64,000 nucleotides of DNA from UBA4738 sp002413305 (lineage in GTDB: Bacteria > Actinomycetota > UBA4738). Below, in pieces: positions 7,849 to 18,059 of this stretch (the stretch's first letter is position 1; each line of letters begins with the position of its first letter). The position numbers and the translations under genes were made by a program. Where the stretch lies: the NCBI GenBank assembly GCA_036847185.1, contig DAIUAM010000013.1, positions 1 to 64,000 on the forward strand, read 5' to 3'. The notes under the pieces are model-generated. The model had not been told where the DNA came from. It was given only the letters and a program-made list of their open reading frames with translations, and ran no database searches.

Positions 7849-9756
7849 GTGAGCCTCATCCTCGTGGTCTGCACGGGCAACATCTGCCGCTCTCCGATGG
7901 CGCAGGGATTGCTTCGCAGCGAGCTGGAGGCGCGGAGCATCGCAGACGTCACTGTCGAATCGGCCGGGATCTCGGGCTGGGACGGCGCCGCCGCTACGCC
8001 GGAAGCCGTCGAGGCGCTCGGCGAGCTCGGCATCGACATCGCGACCCACACCGCCCGTCGACTGAACCAGACGCTGATCGAAAGCGCCGATCTGGTGCTG
8101 GCGATGGCGGCCGAGCACCGGACCGCCGCCGGGCGCCTGGCCCCCGCTGCCGCGGACCGCACGTTCACGCTCAAGGAGCTGGTGTATCTGCTCGGCGAGG
8201 AGCCCGGGCCCACGCCCGCGTCCGAGCCGGAAGCGGGCTCCGTCCAGCTCGTCGCGGCCGTCCGGTTGGCCGCTGGGCGGCGCGCCCAGCTGGCTCCAGG
8301 ATTCGAACTTATGGACGAAGACATCGCCGACCCGCTCGGGCTCGGGATCGAATCGTTCCGCGCGGCGGCATGGGAGCTGGACGGCCTGTGCCGCCGGCTC
8401 GCCGCGTCGGTCTTCGGCCCGCTGCCCGGCGGCGAGGCGGGAGGTATACCGTCTCTGACGGGCATCGGAGACGAAAGGCGGGGCGGGATGAACGACTACG
8501 CGGCAAGCTGGGAAGCGCTGAAGGCGACCGACCCGGAGGTGGCGGATGCCATCGCCGGCGAGCTGCACCGGGAGCGGACGACACTCCGGCTCATCGCCTC
8601 GGAGAACTACGCCAGTCCGGCGGTGCTGGCCGCGCTGGCTTCGACCATGAACAACAAGTACGCAGAGGGCTATCCGGGACGCCGGTACTACGGCGGTTGC
8701 GAGTTCGTCGACGTCACCGAGCGGCTCGCCATCGAGCGGGCGAAGGAGCTGTTCGGCGCCGAGCACGCCAACGTCCAGCCCCACGCCGGAGCGCAGGCGA
8801 ACCTCGCGGTGTACGGCGCCTTTCTCCGGCCCCACGAGCCCGGCCAGAAGGTCCTCGGGCTGGTCCTGGCCCATGGCGGCCATCTCACGCACGGGTCCCC
8901 GGTGAACGTCTCGGGGAAGTGGTTCGACTTCGTCGGCTACGAGGTGGACAAAGACACCGAGGTCATCGACATGGACCGCGTCCGGGACCTGGCCCACGAG
9001 CACCGACCGAAGCTGATCCTGGCCGGCTTCACCGCGTACCCGCGGGTCATCGACTTCCGTGTCTTCCGGGAGATCGCCGACGAAGTGGGAGCCCTGTTCA
9101 TGGTCGACGCGGCACACTTCATCGGCCTGGTGGCCGGCGGCGCGTACCCGAGCCCCATCCCGTACGCCGACGTGGTCACGTTCACCACGCACAAGACCCT
9201 CCGGGGTCCGCGCGGAGCCATGATCCTCTGCAAGGAGGAGCACGCCAAGGCCATCGACAAGGCCGTGTTCCCGATGATGCAGGGCGGCCCGCTCGAGCAC
9301 GTCATCGCCGCGAAGGCGGTCTGCCTGAAGGAGGCCATGCAGTCGGACTTCGCGGCGTACGCCGAACGCACCGTCCGCGGCGCGCGGGCGCTGGCGGCCG
9401 GTTTGGCCGAGCACGGTCTCCGCGTGGTGTCGGGCGGCACCGATTCGCACCTCGCCCTGATCGATCTCCAGCCGATCGGCATGACCGGGGCAGACGCCGA
9501 ATCCCTCTGCGATGAGGTCGGCATCGCGCTGAACAAGAACGCCATCCCCTTCGACCCGCTACCGCCCTCAACGGCGTCCGGGATCCGGGTGGGCACGCCG
9601 GGGCCGGCCACGCTCGGCATGGACGAACCGGAGCTGACGGAGGTGGCCCGGATCATCGGCGACGTCCTGGGTCATCCCGAAGACGACGCGGTCAAGAAGC
9701 GAGCCCGAAGCTCCGTTCGTGACCTGATGGACCGGTTCCCGGCCTATCCGGGCTGA
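7849..9756 (+). CDS. glyA: Low-molecular-weight phosphatase joined in frame to serine hydroxymethyltransferase
   Basis: One 635-codon frame with two complete enzymes. Residues 1 to about 190 are a low-molecular-weight protein tyrosine phosphatase: the catalytic loop CTGNICRS has Cys8 and Arg14, and the general-acid Asp sits in DIADPLG at about 161. A 20-25 residue linker follows. Residues 214-635 are serine hydroxymethyltransferase (PLP enzyme: serine + tetrahydrofolate to glycine + methylene-tetrahydrofolate), with LIASENYAS, YAEGYPGRRYYGG and the PLP lysine in TFTTHKTLRGPRG (Lys449, or Lys236 of GlyA). No stop separates the two. A ribosome-like site before ATG 8488 could also give free GlyA of 422 residues, so the frame may yield a fusion, two proteins, or both. 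Initiation at GTG 7849 fits the leaderless box upstream. Confidence 0.88.
   Translation: MSLILVVCTGNICRSPMAQGLLRSELEARSIADVTVESAGISGWDGAAATPEAVEALGELGIDIATHTARRLNQTLIESADLVLAMAAEHRTAAGRLAPAAADRTFTLKELVYLLGEEPGPTPASEPEAGSVQLVAAVRLAAGRRAQLAPGFELMDEDIADPLGLGIESFRAAAWELDGLCRRLAASVFGPLPGGEAGGIPSLTGIGDERRGGMNDYAASWEALKATDPEVADAIAGELHRERTTLRLIASENYASPAVLAALASTMNNKYAEGYPGRRYYGGCEFVDVTERLAIERAKELFGAEHANVQPHAGAQANLAVYGAFLRPHEPGQKVLGLVLAHGGHLTHGSPVNVSGKWFDFVGYEVDKDTEVIDMDRVRDLAHEHRPKLILAGFTAYPRVIDFRVFREIADEVGALFMVDAAHFIGLVAGGAYPSPIPYADVVTFTTHKTLRGPRGAMILCKEEHAKAIDKAVFPMMQGGPLEHVIAAKAVCLKEAMQSDFAAYAERTVRGARALAAGLAEHGLRVVSGGTDSHLALIDLQPIGMTGADAESLCDEVGIALNKNAIPFDPLPPSTASGIRVGTPGPATLGMDEPELTEVARIIGDVLGHPEDDAVKKRARSSVRDLMDRFPAYPG
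8475..8490 (+). promoter_or_regulatory. Possible internal ribosome site and start of GlyA
   Basis: A purine/G-rich run (AAAGGCGGGGCGGG) immediately precedes ATG 8488, exactly where ordinary GlyA proteins begin (MNDYAASWEAL). Independent initiation here would release GlyA from the phosphatase domain. Confidence 0.4.
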
Positions 9757-9801
9757 TCGGTGCCGCCGGCCGAACGGCGACCGGCCCCTCGAGGCTGAGG
9801 C

Positions 9802-10908
9802 GTGCGCAACTACCTGATCGTGTTCCTGGCATCGGCCGGGACCGTCGTGGTGGTGACGCCGATGGTCCGGCTCCTCGCGCAGCGGTTCGGCGCCATCGAC
9901 CGCCCCTCCGATCGGAAGGTCCATCCGAAACCGACGCCCACCGCCGGTGGCGTGGGGATCCTGATCGGCGTCCTGGCCGGGTTCGGCGTGGCGTCGCTCA
10001 TGCCCGCGTTCCGACACCTGTACAAGGAGTCCACCGAGCTCCAGGGCACCCTGTGGGCGGCCCTGGCCATCACCGGGCTCGGCCTGATCGACGATGTCCG
10101 GTCCATCTCCGCGCCGGCGAAGGCGGCCGGACAGATCCTGGCGGCGGGTCTGCTTATCCTCAACGGGGTCGAGCTGCTGCTGTTCTGGTTCCCGTTCGGC
10201 CAGGGCATCGTCTCGCTCGGCCCGGACCTGGCGGTGCCGCTCACCATCCTGTGGGTCCTGCTGATGGTGAACGCGGTCAACCTTATCGACGGCCTGGACG
10301 GGCTGGCCGCAGGGATCGTGGTGATCGCCGCGGTGGCGTTCTTCATCTGGGTCTACGCGAAGCCCCCCGCATTCTTCACCTCCGCCACGCCGGCCGCCCT
10401 GCTCTGCGCGATCGCCGCCGGAGCCGCCCTCGGCTTCCTCCCGTACAACTTCTACCCGGCGCGGATCTTCATGGGCGACTCTGGGGCGATGCTGCTCGGC
10501 CTGATGTTGTCCGCGGCGACGGTCGCCGGCGTGGGCCGAACGGTCCAGCCGTCCGGTGGGGACCTGGCGGCGTTCGCCATCCCGGTGGTGATCCCGGTGA
10601 TCGTCCTGGCCGTGCCGCTGGCCGACGTCGCCCTGGCCATCCTGCGGCGGATGCGACGGGGCCAGCCGGTGTTCGCACCGGACAAGGAGCACCTCCATCA
10701 CCAGCTCCTGGAGATCGGGCACACCCATCGCTGGGCCGTCCTGATCATGTACCTGTGGAGCATCCTCCTGGCCGGATGCGCGCTGGCGGTGTCGTTCATC
10801 AACGGCCGTGCGCTGGTCGGTGGCATCGTGGCCGGCGCCCTGGTGATCATCCTCGCGACGCTCCTGCCCAGGATCCGCAAGTCCAGGCAGGCGAAGGTGT
10901 CTCCCTGA
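9802..10908 (+). CDS. wecA: Undecaprenyl-phosphate sugar-1-phosphate transferase (WecA/TagO/MraY family)
   Basis: A 368-residue polytopic enzyme of the glycosyltransferase-4 family that moves a HexNAc-1-phosphate from UDP-sugar to undecaprenyl or decaprenyl phosphate, starting arabinogalactan-linker, teichoic acid or surface polysaccharide synthesis. The family Asp motifs are visible: KPTPTAGGVGI, GLIDDVRSI, NLIDGLDGLAAGI and FMGDSGAMLLG. The cytosolic DKEHLHHQLLE loop marks the WecA branch. About ten membrane segments are seen. GTG 9802 follows a GAGGC-like site. The position just before the atp genes matches mycobacterial rfe. The exact sugar substrate is inferred. Confidence 0.88.
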   Translation: MRNYLIVFLASAGTVVVVTPMVRLLAQRFGAIDRPSDRKVHPKPTPTAGGVGILIGVLAGFGVASLMPAFRHLYKESTELQGTLWAALAITGLGLIDDVRSISAPAKAAGQILAAGLLILNGVELLLFWFPFGQGIVSLGPDLAVPLTILWVLLMVNAVNLIDGLDGLAAGIVVIAAVAFFIWVYAKPPAFFTSATPAALLCAIAAGAALGFLPYNFYPARIFMGDSGAMLLGLMLSAATVAGVGRTVQPSGGDLAAFAIPVVIPVIVLAVPLADVALAILRRMRRGQPVFAPDKEHLHHQLLEIGHTHRWAVLIMYLWSILLAGCALAVSFINGRALVGGIVAGALVIILATLLPRIRKSRQAKVSP

Positions 10909-10925
10909 AGGGTCACTCCGTCGAT

Positions 10926-10953
10926 GTGACGAATCCTATCCGGCCGGTACAAT
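10926..10953 (+). promoter_or_regulatory. Distal predicted promoter of the atp operon
   Basis: TACAAT (10948-10953) is a good -10 box, with GTGACG (10926-10931) 16 bases upstream as a weak -35. The predicted start is near 10960, so the palindrome at 10969-10986 would sit just downstream and could block elongation. Confidence 0.4.
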
Positions 10954-10968
10954 TTGGGCGTGGGAGGC

Positions 10969-10986
10969 TTGTGAAAACTTTCACAA
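10969..10986. promoter_or_regulatory. Rex-type operator (perfect palindrome) upstream of atp
   Basis: TTGTGAAAACTTTCACAA has two perfect 8-base arms around AC. It matches the Rex operator consensus TTGTGAA-N4-TTCACAA of the NADH/NAD+-sensing repressor. It lies in the 179-base gap between wecA and atpZ. Such a site would couple ATP synthase expression to redox state. No rex gene is in the window. Confidence 0.7.
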
Positions 10987-11045
10987 AGTCACGGGCGGCG
11001 GACCGAATATGGCCTTCTACCAGCGCAAACGCTCCCACTCCGACT

Positions 11046-11075
11046 TTGACGCGGCCGAGCCGGGCCGGATATACT
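11046..11075 (+). promoter_or_regulatory. Proximal promoter of the atp operon
   Basis: TTGACG (11046-11051) and TATACT (11070-11075) are separated by 18 bases, the best sigma-70-type match I found. The start would fall about five bases before the atpZ ATG, giving a nearly leaderless transcript. Confidence 0.6.
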
Positions 11076-11087
11076 CCCCGCGCTCCC

Positions 11088-11321
11088 ATGGCTGGCAAAA
11101 CCGATAGCGGCGATCCGTGGGTCGGCGTGTCGGCCGGATGGGCGGTCAGTTCGTACCTGCTGAGCGCCGTGGTCGTCTGGGGAGGGATCGGGTATCTCCT
11201 CGATCGCCTCCTCGGGACGCCGAAGGTCTTCACGGCGATCGGCATGGTGTTGGGCGCGGGGCTCGGCACCTATCTGATCTACCTGCGATACGGCAAGGAA
11301 GATGACACCAAGAAGCCCTGA
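11088..11321 (+). CDS. AtpZ/AtpI-family small membrane protein
   Basis: A 77-residue protein with two membrane helices (about 16-36 and 45-68, AIGMVLGAGLGTYLIYL) and a short charged tail (KEDDTKKP). It belongs to the small AtpZ/AtpI group found at the head of bacterial atp operons, implicated in ATP synthase assembly or Mg2+ supply. ATG 11088 gives a compact protein starting MAGKTDSGDPWVGVSAGWA. It overlaps the next gene by 20 bases, so translation is coupled. Confidence 0.8.
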   Translation: MAGKTDSGDPWVGVSAGWAVSSYLLSAVVVWGGIGYLLDRLLGTPKVFTAIGMVLGAGLGTYLIYLRYGKEDDTKKP

Positions 11322-11760
11322 GCCAGAGCGGGAGTTCGTGCGTCGCGTCGCGCCCTTCGGCGCTCCTGCCACCGCGGTCGCCTTCGTCGTTGGCTGGCTT
11401 GCCGGCGGCCTCGGGGTGGGCTGGTCGGCTGCGATCGGCGTGGCGGCCATCACGCTCAACCTGGTGGCCAGCGGCCTCTCGGTGAGCTGGGCCGGCCGGA
11501 GGTCCGACTCCCTGCTGTTCGCCGTCTCGGGGCTCGGCGTCTTGGTTCGGCTCGGGGTCATCGTCGGACTGATCGCCGGCCTTCGGCACTTCGCGTTCTT
11601 CTCCACCGTGACCTTCGCCCTGGCCGTCGTGCCCGCCACCGTCCTGCTGCTCGGCTACGAGATGAAGCTCATGGCCGGCGGGGTGGGACGGGAGCTCCGG
11701 CTGCCAGTGGCTTCCAAGACGAACCCCGGTCCCGAGATCCACCGGGAGGTGGTCCCGTGA
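11302..11760 (+). CDS. atpI: ATP synthase protein I-like membrane protein
   Basis: A 152-residue protein with four predicted membrane helices between about residues 20 and 125. Sequence conservation is low, as is usual for AtpI. Identification rests on size, topology and position directly before atpB. It overlaps atpZ at the start and atpB (GTG 11757) at the end by four bases, so the whole set appears co-translated. AtpI proteins assist c-ring assembly in some bacteria. Confidence 0.7.
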   Translation: MTPRSPEPEREFVRRVAPFGAPATAVAFVVGWLAGGLGVGWSAAIGVAAITLNLVASGLSVSWAGRRSDSLLFAVSGLGVLVRLGVIVGLIAGLRHFAFFSTVTFALAVVPATVLLLGYEMKLMAGGVGRELRLPVASKTNPGPEIHREVVP

Positions 11761-12530
11761 TCAGCGGTCTCCTGGGCGTCGCCTTCGAGAAGCCTTCGAC
11801 CCACGACTTCGTGTGGTCCTGCTGGGGAGGCAGCGGGCTGGGCTGCTTCAACTTCATCATGTTCCTGCTCGTGATCTCCGTGGGGGCTTTCGTGCTCATG
11901 TTCTGGACGGCATTCCGCAAGCCGCAGATCGTGCCGGGCAAGTGGCAGGTCGCGATGGAGACCGGGGTCGGGTTCGTGCGCGAACAGATCGTCGTGCAGA
12001 TGATCGGCCCCGAGGGGATGGGCTTCCTGGCGTTCCTCACCACGATCTTCTTCTTCATCACGCTGGGGAACATCCTGGAGGTCATCCCGGGCATCAACTT
12101 CCCGCTGAACTCCCGGCTGGCCTTCCCGCTGGTGATGGCCCTGACCGTGTGGGTCCTCTACAACTACATCGGGGTCAGGAAGCACGGGTTCTTGGGCTAC
12201 CTGAAGATGGTCATGTTCCCGCCGGGGGTCCCCACGGCGCTGAAGCCCTTCCTCGCGCTCATCGAGTTCTTCTCGGTGGTCCTCGTCCGGCCGTTCACGC
12301 TCACCGTCCGTCTCACGGCCAACATGATCGCCGGACACTTCCTGCTGGCGACGTTCTTCCTGGGCACGATCGTGCTCTTTACCGGCACGCCGTATGTCCT
12401 GGGGGTGGCCTCCTTCGCGCTGGGGGTCCTGATGGTCGGCTTCGAGATCTTCGTGGCGGTCCTGCAAGCGTTCATCTTCGCCGTGCTCACGGCTTCCTAC
12501 ATCGCCGGCGCCATGGCGTCCGAGCATTGA
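11757..12530 (+). CDS. atpB: ATP synthase F0 subunit a
   Basis: Membrane stator subunit that forms the proton half-channels against the c-ring. It has 257 residues and five to six helices. The essential Arg lies in RPFTLTVRLTANMIAGH at about 180-196, and the last helix reads EIFVAVLQAFIFAVLTASYI with the conserved Gln. The start is GTG 11757, overlapping the atpI stop. The first about 40 residues (KPSTHDFVWSCWGG) are specific to this lineage. Confidence 0.95.
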   Translation: MISGLLGVAFEKPSTHDFVWSCWGGSGLGCFNFIMFLLVISVGAFVLMFWTAFRKPQIVPGKWQVAMETGVGFVREQIVVQMIGPEGMGFLAFLTTIFFFITLGNILEVIPGINFPLNSRLAFPLVMALTVWVLYNYIGVRKHGFLGYLKMVMFPPGVPTALKPFLALIEFFSVVLVRPFTLTVRLTANMIAGHFLLATFFLGTIVLFTGTPYVLGVASFALGVLMVGFEIFVAVLQAFIFAVLTASYIAGAMASEH

Positions 12531-12547
12531 GATAGAGGAGGGCATCG

Positions 12548-12808
12548 ATGGTTGCGGTTCTCATGCACATGGTGGCGCTGGTCGGGGCGGTCACCGACAC
12601 CGGGCTCAAGGCGATCGGCAAGGGCCTGGTGTACGGGCCGGCGGCCATCGGCCCCGGCATCGGCATCGGCATCCTGATGGGGAAGTCGGTCGAAGCCATG
12701 GCCCGCCAGCCGGAATCCGCCGGCGTCGTCCGGGGCACGATGTTCATCGGCATCGGCATCATCGAAGCGCTGGCGCTGTTCGGCTTCGTGTTGTTCTTCA
12801 TCATCTAG
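12548..12808 (+). CDS. atpE: ATP synthase F0 subunit c
   Basis: The c-ring proteolipid, 86 residues and two helices. Helix 1 contains GPAAIGPGIGIGILMG; the polar loop is ARQPE at 52-56; the ion-binding carboxylate is Glu73 in GIIEALALFGF. The residues around Glu73 (no Ser/Thr after the Glu) suggest a proton rather than sodium ring, but that is inference. It starts at ATG 12548 after GAGATAGAGGAGG. The first about 25 residues form a short hydrophobic extension before helix 1. Confidence 0.96.
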   Translation: MVAVLMHMVALVGAVTDTGLKAIGKGLVYGPAAIGPGIGIGILMGKSVEAMARQPESAGVVRGTMFIGIGIIEALALFGFVLFFII

Positions 12809-12820
12809 GGGAGGCTCGCC

Positions 12821-13402
12821 TTGCACTCGCTCATCGCGACGATCTACGCGGCCGCGGAACCCATCAACGACAAGAAGGACCTGTACCCGAAGCTCCAGGA
12901 GCTCATCGTCGGTGCCATCGCGTTCGGGGTCCTGTTCTTCTTCATGTGGAAGTGGGTCCTGCCGCGCGTCAACCAGGTGCTCGAGGCCCGGAGCCAGAAG
13001 ATCCAGGGGGATCTCGAGAGCGCCGAACAGGCCAAGACCGAGGCGCAGAAAGAGCTCGGCGACTACCGCGAGCAGCTGGCGGGGGCTCGCGAGGAGGCGA
13101 ACCGGATCATCGAGGAGGCCCGCAAGACGGCCGAGGCGATGCGCCAGGACCTCCAGAAGAAGGCAGAGGAGGAATACGGGGCGATCGTCGGACGCGCCCA
13201 AGAGCAGATTCGGGCCGAGCGCGACCGCGTCTTCCAGGAGCTGAAGTCCCAGGTCGGGGAGCTGTCCATCGCGCTGGCCGCGAAGGTGGTCGGCGGCTCC
13301 CTGGACCGCGACCGTCAGCTGGCGCTGATCGACGAGTACATCGCCGAGCTGGGCGGGATGGCGCCCTCCGGGAACGGCAACGGCGGCCCGGGCCGGGAGT
13401 GA
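12821..13402 (+). CDS. atpF: ATP synthase F0 subunit b
   Basis: Peripheral-stalk subunit, 193 residues. One membrane helix at about 28-47 (AIAFGVLFFFMWKWVLPRV) is followed by a long charged coiled coil (about 50-160) that reaches F1. The start is TTG 12821 behind AGGGGAGG; no ATG is available near the family start. The C-terminal tail PSGNGNGGPGRE is low-complexity. The stop overlaps the delta subunit start. Confidence 0.94.
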   Translation: MHSLIATIYAAAEPINDKKDLYPKLQELIVGAIAFGVLFFFMWKWVLPRVNQVLEARSQKIQGDLESAEQAKTEAQKELGDYREQLAGAREEANRIIEEARKTAEAMRQDLQKKAEEEYGAIVGRAQEQIRAERDRVFQELKSQVGELSIALAAKVVGGSLDRDRQLALIDEYIAELGGMAPSGNGNGGPGRE

Positions 13403-13950
13403 CGGTGGCCGGGACGGACCGACTGATCGAGGGCTACGCCCAGGCGCTGTTCGCCATCGTCGAGGCCGAAGGAGACCTGGACGCGGTCGAGGACCAGCTG
13501 TACCGGTTCGCCAAGGCGATCGAGGCGCGGGGTGACCTGCGGGAGGCGCTCACCGACCCCTCGTTGCCGGCGGACCGGAAGAAGGGCATCGTCCATGACC
13601 TGCTCCAGGGGAAGGCGAGCGATTCGGCCATCAGCCTGCTCGGATTCCTGATCGAACAGGGCCGGGCGAAGGACCTCCCGAAGATCATCGAGGCCCTGGC
13701 GGACGTGGCGGCCCGGCGACGCAACCGGGCGGTGGCCGAGGTGCGTTCCGCGGTCCCCCTGGGCGCCGACCAGCGCAAGCGGCTGGCCGAGGCGCTGGGT
13801 ACGGCGACCGGCAAGGAGATCGAGCTGAAGGTCCTGGTGGACGAGAGCCTGGTCGGCGGCATCATGGCCCGGGTCGGCGACCAGGTGTACGACGGTACGA
13901 TCAAGAGGAGACTCGAACTCGCCCGCGAGCAGCTCGCGAAGGCGCGGTAA
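13399..13950 (+). CDS. atpH: ATP synthase F1 subunit delta
   Basis: OSCP/delta subunit linking the peripheral stalk to F1, 183 residues. IEGYAQALFAIVEAEG near the start is the family N-terminal helix, and ELKVLVDESLVGGIMARVGDQVYDGTIKRRL (read in parts) is the conserved C-terminal signature. I use GTG 13399, which overlaps the atpF stop as GTGA; GTG 13405 is an alternative two codons in. Unlike in mycobacteria, delta is not fused to a second b-type domain. Confidence 0.93.
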   Translation: MTVAGTDRLIEGYAQALFAIVEAEGDLDAVEDQLYRFAKAIEARGDLREALTDPSLPADRKKGIVHDLLQGKASDSAISLLGFLIEQGRAKDLPKIIEALADVAARRRNRAVAEVRSAVPLGADQRKRLAEALGTATGKEIELKVLVDESLVGGIMARVGDQVYDGTIKRRLELAREQLAKAR

Positions 13951-13974
13951 GCGAGCGACAAGGGGGATCTCGAC

Positions 13975-15678
13975 GTGGCGCAGGACGCGCAGGAACTGAC
14001 AATCTCACCCGACGACATCGCAGCGGCGCTGCGCAAGTACGTCGAGGGCTACGAGCCCTCGATGGAACGCGAGGAGGTCGGTCGGGTCGTTTCGACCGGT
14101 GACGGCGTGGCCATCGTCGAAGGCCTGCCCCGGGCCATGGCGAACGAGCTGCTGGAGTTCCCGAACGGGATCCCCGGCGTTGCCCTGAACCTCGACATCG
14201 ACACGATCGGCGTGGTGATCCTGGGCGAGGGGGCGGAGATCGAGGAGGGCGCCCCGGTCAAGCAGACCGGCCGGATCCTTTCGGTCCCGATCGGGGACGG
14301 GCTCCTCGGGCGGGTCGTCGACCCGCTGGGCCGCCCGCTCGACGACAAGGGCCCGATCAAAGAGGAGGGCTTCCGGGTCCTGGAGATCCAGGCCCCTTCC
14401 GTCGTCCAGCGCCAGCCGGTGAAGGAACCTCTCCAGACCGGCATCAAGGCCATCGACGGCATGACGCCGATCGGCCGGGGCCAGCGCGAGCTGATCATCG
14501 GCGACCAGAAGACCGGCAAGACGGCCATCGCCATCGACGCGATCATCAGCCAGCTCGAGGACTGGAGGAGCGGCGACCCGAAGAAGCAGGTCAAGTGCGT
14601 GTACGTGGCCATCGGGCAGAAGGGTTCCACGATCGCCGAGGTTGTCGAAGCCCTGGAGGAGCGGGGAGCCCTGGAGTACACGGTGGTTGTGAACGCCGCC
14701 GCTTCGTACCCGGCCTCGTTCAAGTACATCGCCCCCTACGCCGGCTGCGCGATGGGCGCGTACTGGATGGAGCAGGGCCAACACGCCCTGGCCATCTACG
14801 ACGACCTGTCCAAGCAGGCTGAGGCCTACCGCGAGGTCTCCCTCCTACTCCGCCGCCCGCCCGGCCGCGAGGCCTACCCGGGCGACGTCTTCTACCTGCA
14901 CTCCCGGCTGCTGGAGCGCGCCGCCAAGCTCTCCGACGAGCTGGGGGGCGGCTCGCTCACGGCCCTTCCGATCGTGGAGACCAAGGGCGGGGACGTTTCG
15001 GCCTACATCCCGACCAACGTCATCTCGATCACCGACGGCCAGATCTACCTCGAGCAGGACCTGTTCAACGCCGGCGTGCGGCCGGCCATCAACGTCGGCA
15101 TCAGCGTATCGCGGGTCGGCGGGAACGCGCAGATCAAGGCCATGAAGCAGGTGGCCGGCCGGCTCCGGCTGGACCTGGCGCAGTACCGCGAGCTGGAGGC
15201 GTTCGCCACGTTCGGCTCCGAGCTCGACCGCGCCTCCCAGGCCCAGCTCGACCGGGGCGCGCGCGTGGTGGAGATCCTAAAGCAGCCCCAATTCCAGCCC
15301 ATGTCCGTGCAACACCAGGTGATGTCGATCTTCGCCGTGACGAACGGGTTCCTCGACGACCTCCCCGTCGGTGACGCGAAGCGGTTCGAGACGGAGTTCC
15401 TAGCCTTCATGGACTCGCGCCATCCGGAGATCGGCGGGGCCATTGCCGAGAGCGGCGCCCTCGGTGACGAGCTCGAGACGGCCCTCCGCGCGGCCATCAA
15501 GGACTTCCGGTCGAACTTCGTCCCCTCCGAGGGCGCGGCGGCGTTCAAGGAGAAGCCGGCCGAGGCGCTGACCGACGAGGAGAAGGAAGCGCTGAAGAAG
15601 TTCCGGCGCCCCACCCCCGACGAGATCCGGGAGAAGGCCGGCCCGGCCGGCGAGAGCTCCGTCCAGCTCCCGGGGTAG
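13975..15678 (+). CDS. atpA: ATP synthase F1 subunit alpha
   Basis: Non-catalytic nucleotide-binding subunit. It has 567 residues, longer than the common 500-515 because of a charged C-terminal tail (about 515-567, ending KAGPAGESSVQLPG); tail extensions also occur in mycobacterial alpha subunits. The P-loop is GDQKTGKTAIAID at about 177-189, a conservative variant of GDRQTGKT. The arginine-finger region SVSRVGGNAQIKAM is at about 378-391. It starts at GTG 13975. Confidence 0.97.
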   Translation: MAQDAQELTISPDDIAAALRKYVEGYEPSMEREEVGRVVSTGDGVAIVEGLPRAMANELLEFPNGIPGVALNLDIDTIGVVILGEGAEIEEGAPVKQTGRILSVPIGDGLLGRVVDPLGRPLDDKGPIKEEGFRVLEIQAPSVVQRQPVKEPLQTGIKAIDGMTPIGRGQRELIIGDQKTGKTAIAIDAIISQLEDWRSGDPKKQVKCVYVAIGQKGSTIAEVVEALEERGALEYTVVVNAAASYPASFKYIAPYAGCAMGAYWMEQGQHALAIYDDLSKQAEAYREVSLLLRRPPGREAYPGDVFYLHSRLLERAAKLSDELGGGSLTALPIVETKGGDVSAYIPTNVISITDGQIYLEQDLFNAGVRPAINVGISVSRVGGNAQIKAMKQVAGRLRLDLAQYRELEAFATFGSELDRASQAQLDRGARVVEILKQPQFQPMSVQHQVMSIFAVTNGFLDDLPVGDAKRFETEFLAFMDSRHPEIGGAIAESGALGDELETALRAAIKDFRSNFVPSEGAAAFKEKPAEALTDEEKEALKKFRRPTPDEIREKAGPAGESSVQLPG

Positions 15679-15687
15679 GAGAGGACC

Positions 15688-16599
15688 GTGGGCGCCAAGC
15701 TTCGGGAGGTTCGCCGGCGGATCCGGTCGGTCCAGTCGACCATGAAGATCACGCGGGCGATGGAGCTCATCGCGACCTCGCGGATCATGAAGGCCCAGCA
15801 ACGCGTCGAAGCCGCCCGCCCGTATGCCGAACGCTTGACCGCCGCCATCGCCGACGTCGCGGCGGCCACCACGTCCCTCGGCCATCCGCTCCTGGAGGAG
15901 CGCCCCGACCGGAAGACCGCGCTGGTGTTCGTGGTGACCTCGGACCGCGGCCTGGCCGGGGCCTACAGCTCGAACGTCCTGCGGCGGGCCGAGGAGCTGT
16001 TCTCGCTCCTCAGGTCCGAAGGCAAGGAGGTCAAGCTCTTCGTCTCAGGCCGCAAGGGGATCTCGTACTACCGGTTCCGGGAGCGGCCCATCGAGCAGTC
16101 TTGGTTCGGGTTCTCCGAGACCCCCACCTACGAGCAGGCGAAGGAGATCGCAGACGCGTTGATCGAGATGTACACCTCCGGTGAGGCCGACGAGATCCAC
16201 GGCGTGTTCACCAACTTCGTCACCATCGTCCGACAGCGGGCGGTGGCCCGGCGGTTCGTCCCGATGGTGATGGAGGAGGTCGACCGTCCGGAGGAGCAGC
16301 GCGGCCCGCTGGCCCAGTACCTCTTCGAGCCGGAGCCGGACGAGCTCCTCAGCGCGCTGCTGCCCCGGTACGTGGAGACCCGCGTGTTCAACGCGCTGAT
16401 CGAATCGGCCGCCTCCGAGCACGCCGCGCGCCGGCGGGCCATGAGCGCCGCCACGGAGAACGCGCAGGAGCTCATCAAGGTGTTGACCCGGCAGGCTAAT
16501 CAGGCCCGCCAGACGGAGATCACGACCGAGATCATGGAGATCGTGGGGGGAGCGGAGGCCTTGCGACAAGCGGCCGCCGCCGCCGCCGCTTCCGAGTGA
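15688..16599 (+). CDS. atpG: ATP synthase F1 subunit gamma
   Basis: Central rotor shaft, 303 residues. The N-terminal helix LREVRRRIRSVQSTMKITRA and the C-terminal helix ITTEIMEIVGGAEAL are the two coiled-coil ends, and VVTSDRGLAGAYSSNVLR is the conserved Rossmann-like core motif. It begins at GTG 15688, nine bases after atpA. An Ala-rich tail (AAAAAAASE) closes the protein. Confidence 0.96.
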   Translation: MGAKLREVRRRIRSVQSTMKITRAMELIATSRIMKAQQRVEAARPYAERLTAAIADVAAATTSLGHPLLEERPDRKTALVFVVTSDRGLAGAYSSNVLRRAEELFSLLRSEGKEVKLFVSGRKGISYYRFRERPIEQSWFGFSETPTYEQAKEIADALIEMYTSGEADEIHGVFTNFVTIVRQRAVARRFVPMVMEEVDRPEEQRGPLAQYLFEPEPDELLSALLPRYVETRVFNALIESAASEHAARRRAMSAATENAQELIKVLTRQANQARQTEITTEIMEIVGGAEALRQAAAAAAASE

Positions 16600-16614
16600 G
16601 GAGCTGAGACGCAC

Positions 16615-18054
<1,440 letters not shown>

Positions 18055-18059
18055 GGCCG

